Assembly: GCF_028416575.1 (NCBI RefSeq)
Contig: NZ_JAMQKB010000009.1
Span: forward strand, 1-64,000
DNA: 64,000 bases
Direction: 5' to 3'
Origin: Terrihalobacillus insolitus
GTDB taxonomy: Bacteria; Bacillota; Bacilli; Bacillales; Amphibacillaceae
The translations under genes and the position numbers were made by a program. The notes below the pieces were generated by a model. The model had not been told where the DNA came from. It saw only the letters and a program-made list of their open reading frames with translations, and did no database searches. This document shows, piece after piece, positions 36,071 to 46,558 of this stretch; within the stretch, counting starts at the first letter, position 1; each line of letters opens with the position of its first letter.

Positions 36071-38332
36071 ATGAAAGGATATTGGCACATCGTAGCTTTC
36101 ATTGCATTCGTCAATAGTGTAAGTGCAACTTACCATTTTCTCTTTTCGATTCTAGGCTACACATGGTTATTTTGGTTATATAAGAGGCGAAGGATTAAGC
36201 TGCGTGTTTGTATAATGAGTATCGTAATTGGTATGGCTGCTTTTTATTTAATTTATAACGTAAAAAGTCATGCTGTATCAACACCCATTCCAAAGCAGGA
36301 TACCTTACAAGGAAAAATTGTATCGTCCATAAGTAACAATGACGCTGGTATTTCGTTTACTTTACGGGATTTAAATGACCAGCTGATAGAGGTTTTCTTG
36401 TTTGAACGTGATGCCAAGCAATTAAAAGAGATAAAGACAGGTGCTTCTTGTACAATGAAAGGAAATGTGCAAGAGCCACAACAGGCAACCAATCCCGGGC
36501 AATTTGATTATAAAAATTATTTGGCCAATAATGGCATATACTGGAATATCACATTAGACGATCGTGATCCTATTCAGTGTGAAGGTGAATCATGGCTCCA
36601 ATTCATTTATTCTATCCGCCAAAACATAGTAGTAAAGACAAAGGATGTTTTAAGTCCTTTGACATCTTCCTGGCTACAGGCGCTTCTGATAGGAGAAAAA
36701 ATGGGAATAGATAACGAAACAGAAGAACTGTTTCAACGCTGGGGTTTGTCGCATTTGTTAGCCATATCCGGACTCCATGTTGGAATCGTTATCGGTATTC
36801 TTTATACAACATTAGTTAAATTTCACCTTGTAACAAAAGAAAAAGCACAATGGATTATTATTTTGTTTTTGCCTTTTTATGCAATCTTAGCTGGTGGTGA
36901 ACCATCTGTGTGGCGTGCATCTATGATGACAGCAGTTGCTTTCCTTTTTCTGAAAGCAGGTAAAAAAATTTCTCTCACCGATGGCCTAAGTATTTTATTC
37001 CTGGTTTTTATCATTGTTAGTCCAACGATGCTATTTCAGATTGGTTTTCAACTTTCCTTTATCGTCACATTTGCATTGCTCTTGTCTAAAAAAATCTTCA
37101 GTGGACCGAAGCTGTTTGTTGCTCTTAGAATAAGCTTAATTAGTCAGCTAATTGTCCTTCCCTTCCAGCTCTACTATTTTTTCTTTTTTAATCCACTTTC
37201 GGTTTTGGTTAATGTGATTTTTGTTCCATATTTCACATTTCTCGTGATTCCACTTATGTTTCTTCTCCTTTTTCTTACCTATACTTTTCCTTTGTTAGCC
37301 AAATTAATGGATTCTTTGTTTATTCCAACACATGAAATGATGCTTCGAGTATTAGAATGGATGGACCAATCCTTATATTTTCCTTGGGTTATAGGAAAAC
37401 TATCCCCAATTCTTTTTATTTCCTACTTTTTTCTCTTTTTATTCTTTATGAAGTATTTAAGTGCTGAACGTGAACGTCAAGCATTTCGGTATGGTTTGAT
37501 TTTAGTTTGTTTTCTTTTTATATTGTCGATTAAGCCCTTTTTTACCCCGTATAGTACCGTGACCATGCTTGATGTCGGTCAAGGTGATTCCTTTGTAATT
37601 GAACTTCCGTACCGTAGAGGAATTATCGTCATAGATGCTGCGGGGAGTATTGGGTCAGATTTTCAAACTGCAACGGATAAGACCTATCGCCAAATTATCA
37701 AACCCTTCTTGTATGCTAAAGGTATCCGTCAAATTGATTCCCTCATATTATCTCATGAAGATATAGACCATGTTGGAAGTGTCCCTTATTTATTAGATGG
37801 ATTTGATGTAAAGCAAATTGTAACAAGCCGATATTTTAACATTTCAAAAACGACTAAAAAGAATCTGAAGGATAGTGGTGTTCGCGTAACAAAATTGGTG
37901 GAAGGTGAATATATTGATATTAAAGGGTATTCATTTCTTGCATTATCACCTACTTCTGACAACGGCACTTCCAATGAAAATTCACTCGTGTTATTCACGG
38001 AACTTGGTGGTCTTCGTTGGCTGTTTAGTGGTGATATAGGAAATAAGTCAGAAAGGGAAATGATCAATAACTACCCTAATCTTAAGGCAGATGTTTTAAA
38101 GGTATCACATCATGGCAGTAAATTTTCCACTTCTGATCAATGGTTGGAGAGGCTAAAACCCAAAATAGCGTTGATTTCAGTCGGTAGGAATAATCAATAT
38201 GGGCATCCTGCAAAAGAAGTTGTTTCCAAACTGAAAAATCAGGGAATAGCAATTGTAAGGACGGATCAACATGGTTCGATTCGCTATCGTTTTACAGGAA
38301 AGAAAGGAACATTTTCAAAGTACTTACCATAA
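36071..38332 (+). CDS. comEC: ComEC, DNA uptake channel
   Basis: 753 aa. N-terminal membrane helices and an OB-like domain (about 70-180), the competence domain with many helices (HLLAISGLHVGIVIGIL; GGEPSVWRASMM), and a C-terminal metallo-beta-lactamase-like domain from about 500 (MLDVGQGDSFVIEL; SHEDIDHVGS; VSHHGSKFS). It carries single-stranded DNA across the membrane. No ribosome site stands before ATG 36071: GGGAGGTG at 36009 is 55 bases away, and the frame between is closed by TGA and TAG. Confidence 0.92.
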   Translation: MKGYWHIVAFIAFVNSVSATYHFLFSILGYTWLFWLYKRRRIKLRVCIMSIVIGMAAFYLIYNVKSHAVSTPIPKQDTLQGKIVSSISNNDAGISFTLRDLNDQLIEVFLFERDAKQLKEIKTGASCTMKGNVQEPQQATNPGQFDYKNYLANNGIYWNITLDDRDPIQCEGESWLQFIYSIRQNIVVKTKDVLSPLTSSWLQALLIGEKMGIDNETEELFQRWGLSHLLAISGLHVGIVIGILYTTLVKFHLVTKEKAQWIIILFLPFYAILAGGEPSVWRASMMTAVAFLFLKAGKKISLTDGLSILFLVFIIVSPTMLFQIGFQLSFIVTFALLLSKKIFSGPKLFVALRISLISQLIVLPFQLYYFFFFNPLSVLVNVIFVPYFTFLVIPLMFLLLFLTYTFPLLAKLMDSLFIPTHEMMLRVLEWMDQSLYFPWVIGKLSPILFISYFFLFLFFMKYLSAERERQAFRYGLILVCFLFILSIKPFFTPYSTVTMLDVGQGDSFVIELPYRRGIIVIDAAGSIGSDFQTATDKTYRQIIKPFLYAKGIRQIDSLILSHEDIDHVGSVPYLLDGFDVKQIVTSRYFNISKTTKKNLKDSGVRVTKLVEGEYIDIKGYSFLALSPTSDNGTSNENSLVLFTELGGLRWLFSGDIGNKSEREMINNYPNLKADVLKVSHHGSKFSTSDQWLERLKPKIALISVGRNNQYGHPAKEVVSKLKNQGIAIVRTDQHGSIRYRFTGKKGTFSKYLP

Positions 38333-38367
38333 ATAATCTAAAAAACAACAACCTACGGAATAATAAA

Positions 38368-38393
38368 AAAGAGACTGCCAGAACAGTCTCTTT
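38368..38393. terminator. Terminator shared by comEC and yqzM
   Basis: AAAGAGACT pairs with AGTCTCTTT around 8 bases. It lies between convergent genes and has A- and T-runs on both sides. Confidence 0.8.
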
Positions 38394-38401
38394 CGCTCGC
38401 A

Positions 38402-38536
38402 TTACCCTGCAACAACATCGATAATAACACCAATCGCAAAAATAATGGTGAAAAAAAGGAATGAGAAGATGAAGCCATTTCCAGAGTCAATAACGTCATT
38501 ATTTTTTGATTGTACTTCTTTTTCAAACTCATTCAT
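38402..38536 (-). CDS. yqzM: YqzM, small membrane protein
   Basis: 44 aa, read directly: MNEFEKEVQSKNNDVIDSGN followed by a single membrane helix (GFIFSFLFFTIIFAIGVII). Length, start and position between comEC and holA match B. subtilis YqzM. AAAGGAGGGCTAAGT precedes the ATG. Function unknown. Confidence 0.88.
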   Translation of the reverse strand: MNEFEKEVQSKNNDVIDSGNGFIFSFLFFTIIFAIGVIIDVVAG

Positions 38537-38856
38537 ACTTAGCCCTCCTTTTATCCAACTTTAGTATACGGGAAAGAAATCAAAAAATCCACTTTGAAAT
38601 AAAAATCATTCAGATTATGAGCTATCTCTTTTACTTACCTTTATTAGCAAGAGTTAACACCCATAGTTTTAAGGTAAAGTGGTCAATCTATAAGTAACAG
38701 AAAATATCGCTTAGAAAGCAGTATCCTGGGGCTGTTTTTTAAGCGTTAATATAGATTGTGGGGGGGACAGTCACAGGCTGTTTCCCTCTTTCATTACTTG
38801 CACAATCGTTGTTTTCGATTTACGATTACATTATCCTTATGATGGAGTGAATCGAA
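38537..38856. other. 320-base gap before holA without a gene
   Basis: AT-rich sequence with a GGGACAG/CTGTTTCCC inverted repeat near 38765-38790 and a possible holA -10 (TATGAT, 38836-38841). I see no coding region or known RNA in it. Confidence 0.5.
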
Positions 38857-39903
38857 ATGGCCTATTTTGAAGCAATAAAGAAAATAAAGGAAAAGCAATT
38901 TTCTCCAATATACTTAGTTTACGGAACAGAATCCTATTTAATACAGGATGTGAAACAGTATTTAGTACGTTATGTGTTAAACGAAGCGGATAAAGATACG
39001 AATGTTTCAACATATGATCTTGAGGAAACCACGATTCAAGACGTTATTACCGACGCAGAAACATATCCTTTTTTTGGTGGTACAAAGCTTATCTTTGCTT
39101 ATCATCCGATATTTCTAAAGGCTCGTCCAGACAAGGTTGCTGTAGAACATAATATGGATGCTTTACAATCCTATCTAATCAATCCTGCACCATACACCGT
39201 TCTTATTTTTATCGCACCATATGAAAAAGTGGATGAAAGGAAGAAAATAACAAAGACTATCAAGAAATCCGGAGAAATTGTGCATTGTGAACCAGTAAAG
39301 GAATGGGAATTAAAAAAATGGATCGATAAGATTGCATCCGATTTAAATATAGAGCTGCAGGATACGGTAAACGAATTGATCGCACAAGAGGTAGGTCCTA
39401 ATTTGCTTGCCTTGCAAAATGAAATGCAAAAGCTCGCATTATATGTAGGTGATCATGGTTTTGTAACAGTTGATATTGCTGAACAACTGCTATCCAATAG
39501 TGCTGAAACGTCGGGATTTAAACTTGTTGATGCAGTAATTGATCAAAAGCTGGATAAAGCGATCCAAATATTTAAGGAGTTAGAAAAAGCGAAAGAGGAG
39601 CCAATTGCCTTATTGGCATTACTCGCTTCCCAATTTAGAACCATATACCATGTGAAAGTACTCTCAGAGAAAGGATATTCACAAAAGCAAATGGCACAGC
39701 AATTAAAAGTCCATCCTTTTGTGGTGAAAATGGCACATCAAAGAGAGAAAAGCTTCTCTTATGATCAATTAAAACGGATTATTCAATTGTTTACCGAAAC
39801 GGATGTACAGATGAAGCAAGGACAAATGGAAAAAGGACTTGCGTTTGAATTGTTATTGTATCACTTAGTAACAAGGACAAGTGTCTTATCTAAAAAAGCG
39901 TAG
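38857..39903 (+). CDS. holA: DNA polymerase III delta subunit
   Basis: 348 aa. The clamp-loader delta start (FSPIYLVYGTESYLIQDVKQYL), the EPVKEWELKKWI middle and the C-terminal GFKLVDAVIDQKLDKAI ... LLALLASQFRTIYHVKVL are characteristic (YqeN). It opens the beta clamp with delta-prime and tau/gamma. GGAGTGAATCGAA precedes the ATG. Confidence 0.94.
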   Translation: MAYFEAIKKIKEKQFSPIYLVYGTESYLIQDVKQYLVRYVLNEADKDTNVSTYDLEETTIQDVITDAETYPFFGGTKLIFAYHPIFLKARPDKVAVEHNMDALQSYLINPAPYTVLIFIAPYEKVDERKKITKTIKKSGEIVHCEPVKEWELKKWIDKIASDLNIELQDTVNELIAQEVGPNLLALQNEMQKLALYVGDHGFVTVDIAEQLLSNSAETSGFKLVDAVIDQKLDKAIQIFKELEKAKEEPIALLALLASQFRTIYHVKVLSEKGYSQKQMAQQLKVHPFVVKMAHQREKSFSYDQLKRIIQLFTETDVQMKQGQMEKGLAFELLLYHLVTRTSVLSKKA

Positions 39904-39935
39904 TTTATAGTGAACAACGCACTTATAATAAACAA

Positions 39936-39961
39936 AAACGATCCTCTCTAGGGGATCGTTT
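39936..39961. terminator. Terminator between holA and rpsT
   Basis: AAACGATCC pairs with GGATCGTTT around CTCTCTAGG-type loop bases; it lies between convergent genes. Confidence 0.7.
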
Positions 39962-39983
39962 GGGTGTTGGTCAAAAAAGAAAT

Positions 39984-40250
39984 TTATGCACTAAGATTGT
40001 TCACTTTTTTAGTAAGGCGTGATTTTTGTCGATCACCCTTATTTTTGTGGATGAGTCCTTTTTGAACAGCCTTATCAATTTTACGAGTTGCGTTTACGAG
40101 TGACTTTTTAGCATTTTCAACATCGTTACTCGTTACGAAATTTTCCAAACGCTTGATTTCAGTACGCATTTCAGCTCTATAAGACTGATTTTGTGCACGG
40201 TTTTCATTATTAATACGAACGCGTTTAATTGCAGATTTTATATTAGCCAT
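39984..40250 (-). CDS. rpsT: Ribosomal protein S20
   Basis: 88 aa from ATG 40250 (MANIKSAIKRVRINN), with GGAGGTGAAAGAT upstream; the earlier in-frame ATG 40265 is too close to the ribosome site. Lysine/arginine rich, binds the 5' domain of 16S rRNA. Same convergent placement with holA as in B. subtilis. Confidence 0.97.
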   Translation of the reverse strand: MANIKSAIKRVRINNENRAQNQSYRAEMRTEIKRLENFVTSNDVENAKKSLVNATRKIDKAVQKGLIHKNKGDRQKSRLTKKVNNLSA

Positions 40251-40416
40251 ATCTTTCACCTCCATTAAAACTTGTTTCTACTATCTCTCTATCTGAACAA
40301 GAGTTATTTTACCAAAGTAAAGTGCGGTTTTCAATAGCTTTGTAATTGTGACGGGAAAGAATGTATGTATTTATGTTGTAAAGGCAATCCTAGAGATAAA
40401 AAGGGAGGCATTTACG

Positions 40417-41517
40417 ATGGAACAAAAAGATAACTTATTTGAAGTTCGAACAGATTTAGCTGTTGAAGCAAGAGACATGTATGTTGAAAAAGAGAAGACA
40501 AACGAAAACAAAATTAATGGTGTACAAGTAAAGGAAAGAACAGACGGGGATATTAACATTACATATGTTCAAATAGATGAAAGTGGCGCTGAACGAATTG
40601 GAAAAAAAGCTGGTAATTATATTACGATTTATTCTGACGGTGTGAAGCAACAGGACACGAAATTACAGGAGCACACATCAGTCGTTCTATCTAGAGAATT
40701 AGAAAGAATGATACAAGAAAACAATGTACCAAATGATGCAAAGTGTTTAGTAGTAGGACTAGGAAATTCAAATGTTACACCAGATGCCTTAGGACCGATG
40801 GCAATGGAAAAAATACTTGTAACTAGTCATTTGTTCAAACTACAGCCTTATCAGGTTGCAGAAGGATATCGCCCAGTATCTGCCATGACCCCCGGCGTGA
40901 TGGGAGTGACAGGTATTGAAACGAGTGACATTATTGATGGAATTATCGAAAAAACAAAACCAGATTTTATTATTGCTGTTGATGCACTTGCTTCCAGATC
41001 CATCGAACGGGTGAATGCAACGATCCAACTATCGGATACTGGTATTCATCCAGGTTCTGGTGTTGGAAATAAGCGGAAGGAACTTAGTAAAGATACGCTT
41101 GGAATACCTGTAATTGCACTTGGTGTCCCAACTGTAGTAGATGCAGTGACGATTACAAGTGATACGATTGATTACTTGTTAAAGCATTTTGGAAGGGAAT
41201 GGAACGAGAAAGATAAACCATCGAAAGCTCTTGCTCCATCTAGTTTAAATTTCGGTAAGAAAAAGAAACTAAAGGAATCGGATATGCCTGATTCTGAACA
41301 AAGGAAAGCGGTACTTGGAATGGTTGGAGAACTTTCAGACGAGGAAAAACGATCGTTAATAAAAGAAGTGTTAACTCCACTTGGACACAACCTCATGGTA
41401 ACACCAAAGGAAGTAGACGGTTTTATGAAGGATATGGCACACGTTGTTGCCTCGAGTGTCAATGCAGCACTACACGAAACTGTAGATGTGGAAAACTTTG
41501 GTTCTTATACGAGATAA
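40417..41517 (+). CDS. gpr: Gpr, germination protease for small acid-soluble spore proteins
   Basis: 366 aa from ATG 40417 (GGGAGGCATTTACG upstream); an earlier in-frame ATG at 40348 is rejected. The N-terminal [15 protein letters not shown] is close to the SASP cleavage sequence and marks autoprocessing of the zymogen. [15 protein letters not shown] and AVDALASRS are family signatures of this aspartate-dependent protease. It acts in the forespore and on germination. Sigma-F/G control is expected from B. subtilis, but I did not find a clear promoter. Confidence 0.95.
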   Translation: MEQKDNLFEVRTDLAVEARDMYVEKEKTNENKINGVQVKERTDGDINITYVQIDESGAERIGKKAGNYITIYSDGVKQQDTKLQEHTSVVLSRELERMIQENNVPNDAKCLVVGLGNSNVTPDALGPMAMEKILVTSHLFKLQPYQVAEGYRPVSAMTPGVMGVTGIETSDIIDGIIEKTKPDFIIAVDALASRSIERVNATIQLSDTGIHPGSGVGNKRKELSKDTLGIPVIALGVPTVVDAVTITSDTIDYLLKHFGREWNEKDKPSKALAPSSLNFGKKKKLKESDMPDSEQRKAVLGMVGELSDEEKRSLIKEVLTPLGHNLMVTPKEVDGFMKDMAHVVASSVNAALHETVDVENFGSYTR

Positions 41518-41627
41518 CCAGTACTTTACTATTTTTTTAAACACACTCTTATTTAATCGTTCTACTTTTTAAATCTCTATCATAGAGTCTACTAGAGATG
41601 ATAGAAAGATTTAGAAAGGATGGCACG

Positions 41628-42818
41628 ATGAAAAAGAATAAAAATAAGAGTACTTTCTCATTCCATATATTTAGTCAAAATTTAAAACCTTTATACAAAA
41701 GAGGCACATTGCTAATACTAAGTGTAACTGTTTTATTTTTTTTAATTGGTATATTGACAACAGTTAAACCAGCATATCGTCTGTCTTCTAATACAATCAA
41801 TGAATGGACAAGGCAAATACAAGGTTCCTCATTTTTCTATTTGCTTGGATTTGAAAATAGGTTGTTTATGAAGGCCTTCCCAGGGGATATAGAACCATTG
41901 AATTTGTCAGAGGTTACCTTTCAGTTAGTAACAAGTCTTAAGCCTAGTGATCCTAGAAGCTTACTAGGTAGAGAACTACCAGGGTTTTATGAAAATAGTA
42001 AAATCGTCGTAGCTGGAGAAGGTACAACCTATCAAACATTACCGATTGAATCTGCGGCACCACTAGACGTAGTGTTAGAGGATAGAGCAGCAACTGTTCC
42101 TGATGAGGAAGAGTTAGCAGGAAATGACCAGAATAAGGAAAGTAAAGATCAACCAACTACTGACGGGAAAGATGTCGTCTATATTTATAACACCCATAAC
42201 CGGGAGTCTTTCTTACCATATTTGCCAGAAGGAACAACACCAGATGAGGCGCACAGCGCTGAGGTGAATATTACGAATGTAAGTGATCGTTTAGCTCAAA
42301 GTCTTGAAGATAATGGTATTGGTTCGTCCGTAAGCAACTCAGACATTATGGCGTTATTGAATGAAAAGAATATGGATTATGCAGAGTCTTATACTGCATC
42401 TAAATCGGTCTTGAAACAAGCACTTTCAGCGAATAAGGACATTCAATTTGTTTTTGATTTGCATCGAGATAGTCAACCAAAGGAAACGACTACAAAAACA
42501 ATCGACGGAAAAAAATATGCCAGACTCTTTTTTGTTATAGGTGGAGATAATCCTAATTATGAAAAAAATCTTAAAATAGCAACGGATTTAGACAATAAAC
42601 TTCAAGATAAATATCCAGGACTAAGTCGAGGCGTTATAACGAAAGAGGGCAAAGGAACAAACGGAGTGTTTAATCAAGACTTATCTGAAAATGCTGTAAC
42701 GATTGAATTTGGCGGGGTAGAAAATAAAATGGAAGAACTGTATCGGACAGCGGATGTATTAGCAGAAATATTTAGTGATTATTACTGGCAAGCAGAAAAA
42801 GTTCAAGCAAATCCATAG
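41628..42818 (+). CDS. spoIIP: SpoIIP, engulfment amidase/endopeptidase
   Basis: About 396 aa from ATG 41628. One N-terminal membrane helix (about 24-46) then an extracytoplasmic domain; the catalytic half starts VYIYNTHNRESFLPYLPEG and includes FDLHRDSQPKE, where the His and Glu residues bind zinc. It degrades septal peptidoglycan with SpoIID and SpoIIM so that the mother cell can engulf the forespore. It follows gpr and precedes yqxA by 12 bases. Confidence 0.95.
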   Translation: MKKNKNKSTFSFHIFSQNLKPLYKRGTLLILSVTVLFFLIGILTTVKPAYRLSSNTINEWTRQIQGSSFFYLLGFENRLFMKAFPGDIEPLNLSEVTFQLVTSLKPSDPRSLLGRELPGFYENSKIVVAGEGTTYQTLPIESAAPLDVVLEDRAATVPDEEELAGNDQNKESKDQPTTDGKDVVYIYNTHNRESFLPYLPEGTTPDEAHSAEVNITNVSDRLAQSLEDNGIGSSVSNSDIMALLNEKNMDYAESYTASKSVLKQALSANKDIQFVFDLHRDSQPKETTTKTIDGKKYARLFFVIGGDNPNYEKNLKIATDLDNKLQDKYPGLSRGVITKEGKGTNGVFNQDLSENAVTIEFGGVENKMEELYRTADVLAEIFSDYYWQAEKVQANP

Positions 42819-42830
42819 GAGGTGATTCAA

Positions 42831-43178
42831 GTGGTAAAAACGATAATAACACTACTCATGATGATTATTTTGTTTCTAGGTGGCACATTATTTGGGATCG
42901 ATCAAGCAAGTGAAGGAATTATACAAACGAGAGGGTATGCGACAGCAGATGTGAAGGAAGCTGTTCAACCTAGTAGAGATGAAGCGGGAAACGTTGAAGT
43001 AGAATTGCTGGGTAAAGACCTTCAGCAGGTAACATTTGAGGAAAAAGAACAAGAGTTTCAGGAAATTGAATCGTCTAATTTTACTCAAAAACTTGCAGGA
43101 AGTATGGAAAAGGGGGTATCTTCATTTTACAACTTGATGATCCAATCTGTGTACCAGCTTGTACAAGTATTTTTCTAA
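42831..43178 (+). CDS. yqxA: YqxA, DUF3679 protein
   Basis: 115 aa from GTG 42831, placed by AGGAGGTGATTCAA. One N-terminal helix (TIITLLMMIILFLGGTLFGI), then an outside domain with no recognisable catalytic motif. Located between spoIIP and lepA as in B. subtilis, so probably a sporulation-linked membrane protein, but its function is unknown. Confidence 0.82.
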   Translation: MVKTIITLLMMIILFLGGTLFGIDQASEGIIQTRGYATADVKEAVQPSRDEAGNVEVELLGKDLQQVTFEEKEQEFQEIESSNFTQKLAGSMEKGVSSFYNLMIQSVYQLVQVFF

Positions 43179-43229
43179 AATAATGGTCCACTATTTAACG
43201 TCACATAAAGTGCAGCAATTTTGGCACCG

Positions 43230-43263
43230 AACGGTCACTCATAGCTCAAAATGAGTGATCGTT
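43230..43263 (+). terminator. Terminator between yqxA and lepA
   Basis: AACGGTCACTCAT (43230-43242) pairs with ATGAGTGATCGTT (one mismatch), followed by TTCTAGTTT. Confidence 0.7.
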
Positions 43264-43416
43264 TTCTAGTTTCCGTCTCTTTTCGGAACTCAGTGCATTC
43301 ACTTTGTTATGGAATATCTACTTTCGATTGAATATCTACGTTCCAGTTGCTATAATTTAATCTAGCACTTTAAATGCGTGTTTTATTTGCTTTCCGATAA
43401 ATAGGAGTTGAACATA

Positions 43417-45234
43417 TTGACAAACAAAAGAAACCAGAGCAGAGTACGTAATTTTTCGATTATTGCTCATATTGATCATGGAAAGTCGACACTAGCAGAC
43501 CGAATTCTTGAAAAAACAAAGGCATTAACTTCACGCGAAATGAAAGAACAATTTCTTGATGCAATGGACTTGGAGCGTGAACGGGGCATTACGATTAAAC
43601 TGAATGCGGTACAGTTAAAATACCAACAAAAGGACGGAGAAGAATACGTCTTTCACCTAATCGACACCCCTGGACACGTCGATTTTACATATGAAGTGTC
43701 ACGGAGTCTTGCGGCATGTGAGGGAGCCATTTTAGTAGTCGATGCTGCTCAAGGAATTGAGGCCCAGACATTGGCTAATGTATACCTCGCACTTGATAAT
43801 GACTTGGAAATTATTCCAGTGATAAATAAAATTGATCTTCCTAGTGCTGATCCTGAACGGGTGAAACAAGAAATCACCGACGTAATTGGGATTGATGGAG
43901 ATGAAGCAATATTAGCCAGTGCGAAGTCGGGAATAGGCATCGATGAGATATTGGATCGAATCGTTGAAAAAATTCCCGCTCCAGTAGGTAACCCTAATGA
44001 ACCACTAAAAGCGTTAATTTTTGATTCCTTATACGATTCTTACCGCGGTGTAGTTGCATACGTTTGTATTAAAGAAGGATCGGTTAAGGTCGGGGACAAA
44101 ATAAAAATGATGGCAACAGGTAAAGAATTTGAAGTAAATGAGATCGGTGTATTTAATCCAAAACCTATTCCACAGAATGTATTAACCGTTGGGGATGTTG
44201 GGTACTTAACAGCCTCAATTAAAAATGTCGGTGATACACGGGTTGGTGACACAATTACCCTTGCACAAACACCAGCAAAAGATGCTTTACCAGGTTATCG
44301 CCGGTTAAATCCAATGGTGTTCTGTGGTCTATATCCAGTTGATGCAAATAATTACAATGACCTCAGAGAAGCGCTAGAGCGGCTAGAATTAAATGACTCA
44401 TCCTTGCAATACGAGGCAGAGACCTCACAAGCGTTAGGGTTTGGTTTCCGTTGTGGCTTTCTGGGACTACTGCACATGGAAATTGTTCAAGAAAGAATTG
44501 AGCGTGAGTTTGACATTGATTTAATCACAACTGCGCCAAGTGTGATTTACCAAGTAATCCAAACAGATCAGAAGGAAATATCGATTGATAACCCATCCTT
44601 TATGCCAGATAACCAAAAAATTCAGGAAGTACGAGAACCTTATGTAAAAGCGACGATAATGGTTCCGAAAGATTTTGTTGGTTCTGTCATGGAACTATGC
44701 CAGAAAAAACGCGGGGACTTCATCGATATGCAATATTTGGATGATAATCGAGTGAATATTGTGTATGAAATCCCTTTGTCTGAAATTGTATATGACTTCT
44801 TCGATCAGTTGAAATCGCAGACAAAGGGATATGCTTCTTTTGATTATGAAATGATTGGATATAAAGTATCCAATCTAGTAAAAATGGATATTTGGCTAAA
44901 TGGAGAAACAATAGATGCGTTGTCTTTTATTGTTCATCAAGACTTTTCATTTGAACGTGGAAAACAAATCGTAGAAAAATTAAAGAAATTAATCCCAAGA
45001 CAGCAGTTTGAAGTTCCTGTTCAAGCTGCTGTCGGAAACAAAATCATCGCACGTTCAAACATTAAAGCAATACGCAAAAACGTTCTATCCAAATGCTACG
45101 GTGGCGACATTACGAGAAAAAGAAAATTATTAGAAAAACAAAAAGAAGGCAAAAAACGAATGAAAATGGTTGGGTCAGTGGAAGTACCACAAGAAGCATT
45201 TATGGCTGTTTTAAGAATGGATGACGATAACTAA
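43417..45234 (+). CDS. lepA: Elongation factor 4 (LepA)
   Basis: 605 aa from TTG 43417 (AGGAG 10 bases upstream); TTG 43408 is too close to the ribosome site. GTPase motifs [27 protein letters not shown] and NKIDLPSAD, then EF-G-like domains II, III and V and the LepA-specific C-terminus ([23 protein letters not shown]). It back-translocates or aids biogenesis of ribosomes. Confidence 0.97.
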   Translation: MTNKRNQSRVRNFSIIAHIDHGKSTLADRILEKTKALTSREMKEQFLDAMDLERERGITIKLNAVQLKYQQKDGEEYVFHLIDTPGHVDFTYEVSRSLAACEGAILVVDAAQGIEAQTLANVYLALDNDLEIIPVINKIDLPSADPERVKQEITDVIGIDGDEAILASAKSGIGIDEILDRIVEKIPAPVGNPNEPLKALIFDSLYDSYRGVVAYVCIKEGSVKVGDKIKMMATGKEFEVNEIGVFNPKPIPQNVLTVGDVGYLTASIKNVGDTRVGDTITLAQTPAKDALPGYRRLNPMVFCGLYPVDANNYNDLREALERLELNDSSLQYEAETSQALGFGFRCGFLGLLHMEIVQERIEREFDIDLITTAPSVIYQVIQTDQKEISIDNPSFMPDNQKIQEVREPYVKATIMVPKDFVGSVMELCQKKRGDFIDMQYLDDNRVNIVYEIPLSEIVYDFFDQLKSQTKGYASFDYEMIGYKVSNLVKMDIWLNGETIDALSFIVHQDFSFERGKQIVEKLKKLIPRQQFEVPVQAAVGNKIIARSNIKAIRKNVLSKCYGGDITRKRKLLEKQKEGKKRMKMVGSVEVPQEAFMAVLRMDDDN

Positions 45235-45260
45235 TTACTCAAAAAGATTCATTACTACTC

Positions 45261-45293
45261 AGGAAACCCTTGTCAATTTGACAAGGGTTTCCT
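45261..45293 (+). terminator. Terminator after lepA
   Basis: AGGAAACCCTTGTCA pairs perfectly with TGACAAGGGTTTCCT. The T-tail is poor (GATCATCATT). Confidence 0.7.
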
Positions 45294-45323
45294 GATCATC
45301 ATTGCTACGATAGGAGGAAAACC

Positions 45324-46481
45324 ATGGTATCATCTGTTTATATTCATATCCCGTTTTGTCAACAAATTTGTCACTACTGTGATTTCACCAAATTTTTCTA
45401 TAATGAACAGCTTGCCAATCAATACCTTGAAGCACTAGAGAAAGAGATCTCAACCTATATTGCCCATCCGAAAGAAGCTGTACGAACGATATTTGTCGGT
45501 GGTGGTACACCAACAGCACTTACTTCCACTCAATTAAAGCGGCTTTTAGATATGATTGATATGCATTTTGAAGTGACAAATTGTTTAGAATACACGTTTG
45601 AAGCAAACCCAGGGGATCTTGATGAAGAAAAAATACACCTATTAAAATCCTATGGAGTAAATAGAATTTCGTTAGGAGTTCAAGTATTTGACGATAACAT
45701 GCTTGAAGAAATTGGACGAATCCATCGTGTAAAGGATGTTTATCGCACCATTGAATCCTTGCTCAAAAATGATTTTGGTAACACGAGTATTGACTTGATT
45801 TATGGATTACCAAACCAAACGCTAGATCATTTTAAAGATACACTTCAGGAGGCAATGTCGTTTGGTTTGCCACATTACTCTGCATATTCGTTACAAATCG
45901 AGCCGAAAACTGTATTTTATCAGCGATATAAAAAAGGAAAGCTACACAAGCCAAAGGAAGAAGAGGAAGCAGCAATGTTTGAACATCTTAGAAAAGAAAT
46001 GGAAAAATCCGGTGTTCATCAATACGAAATAAGTAATTTTTCAAAATCAGGCTTTGAGAGTAAGCATAACTTAACCTATTGGAACAATGATTTCTACTAT
46101 GGATTTGGCGCAGGCGCTCACGGTTATTTACCAGGTAGAAGAATCATTAACTTACGACCACTTCCCGCATATGTTAAGCAAGCGAACGAAAATGGTATTC
46201 CTGTGTTACATGAAGAATCAATTGGAAAAAAAGAAAAAATAGAAGAAGAGATGTTTCTTGGCCTACGTAAAATGGAGGGAGTCTCTAAAACGGCGTTTTT
46301 TGAAAAATATGGAACCACCATTGAACAACTATATGGGTCGGAGTTGCATGTGTTGAAGAGCAAAGGCTGGCTTGCAGACAATAACTCGCACATTCACCTT
46401 ACGAAAGAAGGTGTTCTTTTTGGAAACGGGGTGTTTCAAGAATTTTTACTGGATGATAAGACTTTTGCACAAATCAATTGA
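45324..46481 (+). CDS. hemW: HemW, heme chaperone of the radical SAM family
   Basis: 385 aa. The radical SAM cluster motif is CQQICHYCDF (CxxxCxxC, about 12-19), followed by GGGTPTALT and the HemN-like C-terminal domain. It lacks the fourth N-terminal cysteine of true coproporphyrinogen dehydrogenases, which fits HemW rather than HemN. ATAGGAGGAAAACC precedes the ATG. It lies between lepA and hrcA as in B. subtilis. Confidence 0.92.
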   Translation: MVSSVYIHIPFCQQICHYCDFTKFFYNEQLANQYLEALEKEISTYIAHPKEAVRTIFVGGGTPTALTSTQLKRLLDMIDMHFEVTNCLEYTFEANPGDLDEEKIHLLKSYGVNRISLGVQVFDDNMLEEIGRIHRVKDVYRTIESLLKNDFGNTSIDLIYGLPNQTLDHFKDTLQEAMSFGLPHYSAYSLQIEPKTVFYQRYKKGKLHKPKEEEEAAMFEHLRKEMEKSGVHQYEISNFSKSGFESKHNLTYWNNDFYYGFGAGAHGYLPGRRIINLRPLPAYVKQANENGIPVLHEESIGKKEKIEEEMFLGLRKMEGVSKTAFFEKYGTTIEQLYGSELHVLKSKGWLADNNSHIHLTKEGVLFGNGVFQEFLLDDKTFAQIN

Positions 46482-46506
46482 CAATGATTCATCATTTTGA
46501 TAATTT
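46478..46506 (+). promoter_or_regulatory. Sigma-A promoter of the hrcA operon
   Basis: TTGACA (46478-46483) overlaps the hemW stop; 17-base spacer; TAATTT (46501-46506). The CIRCE operator lies just downstream. Confidence 0.7.
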
Positions 46507-46516
46507 GTTATTAGAA

Positions 46517-46543
46517 TTAGCACTCGGTAGGCAGGAGTGCTAA
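46517..46543 (+). promoter_or_regulatory. CIRCE operator bound by HrcA
   Basis: A perfect CIRCE: TTAGCACTC, 9-base spacer, GAGTGCTAA, in the 5' leader of hrcA 15 bases before the ATG. HrcA, folded with help from GroEL, represses from this site, giving feedback control of class I heat-shock genes. Confidence 0.97.
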
Positions 46544-46558
46544 CAGAGGTGATCATCG

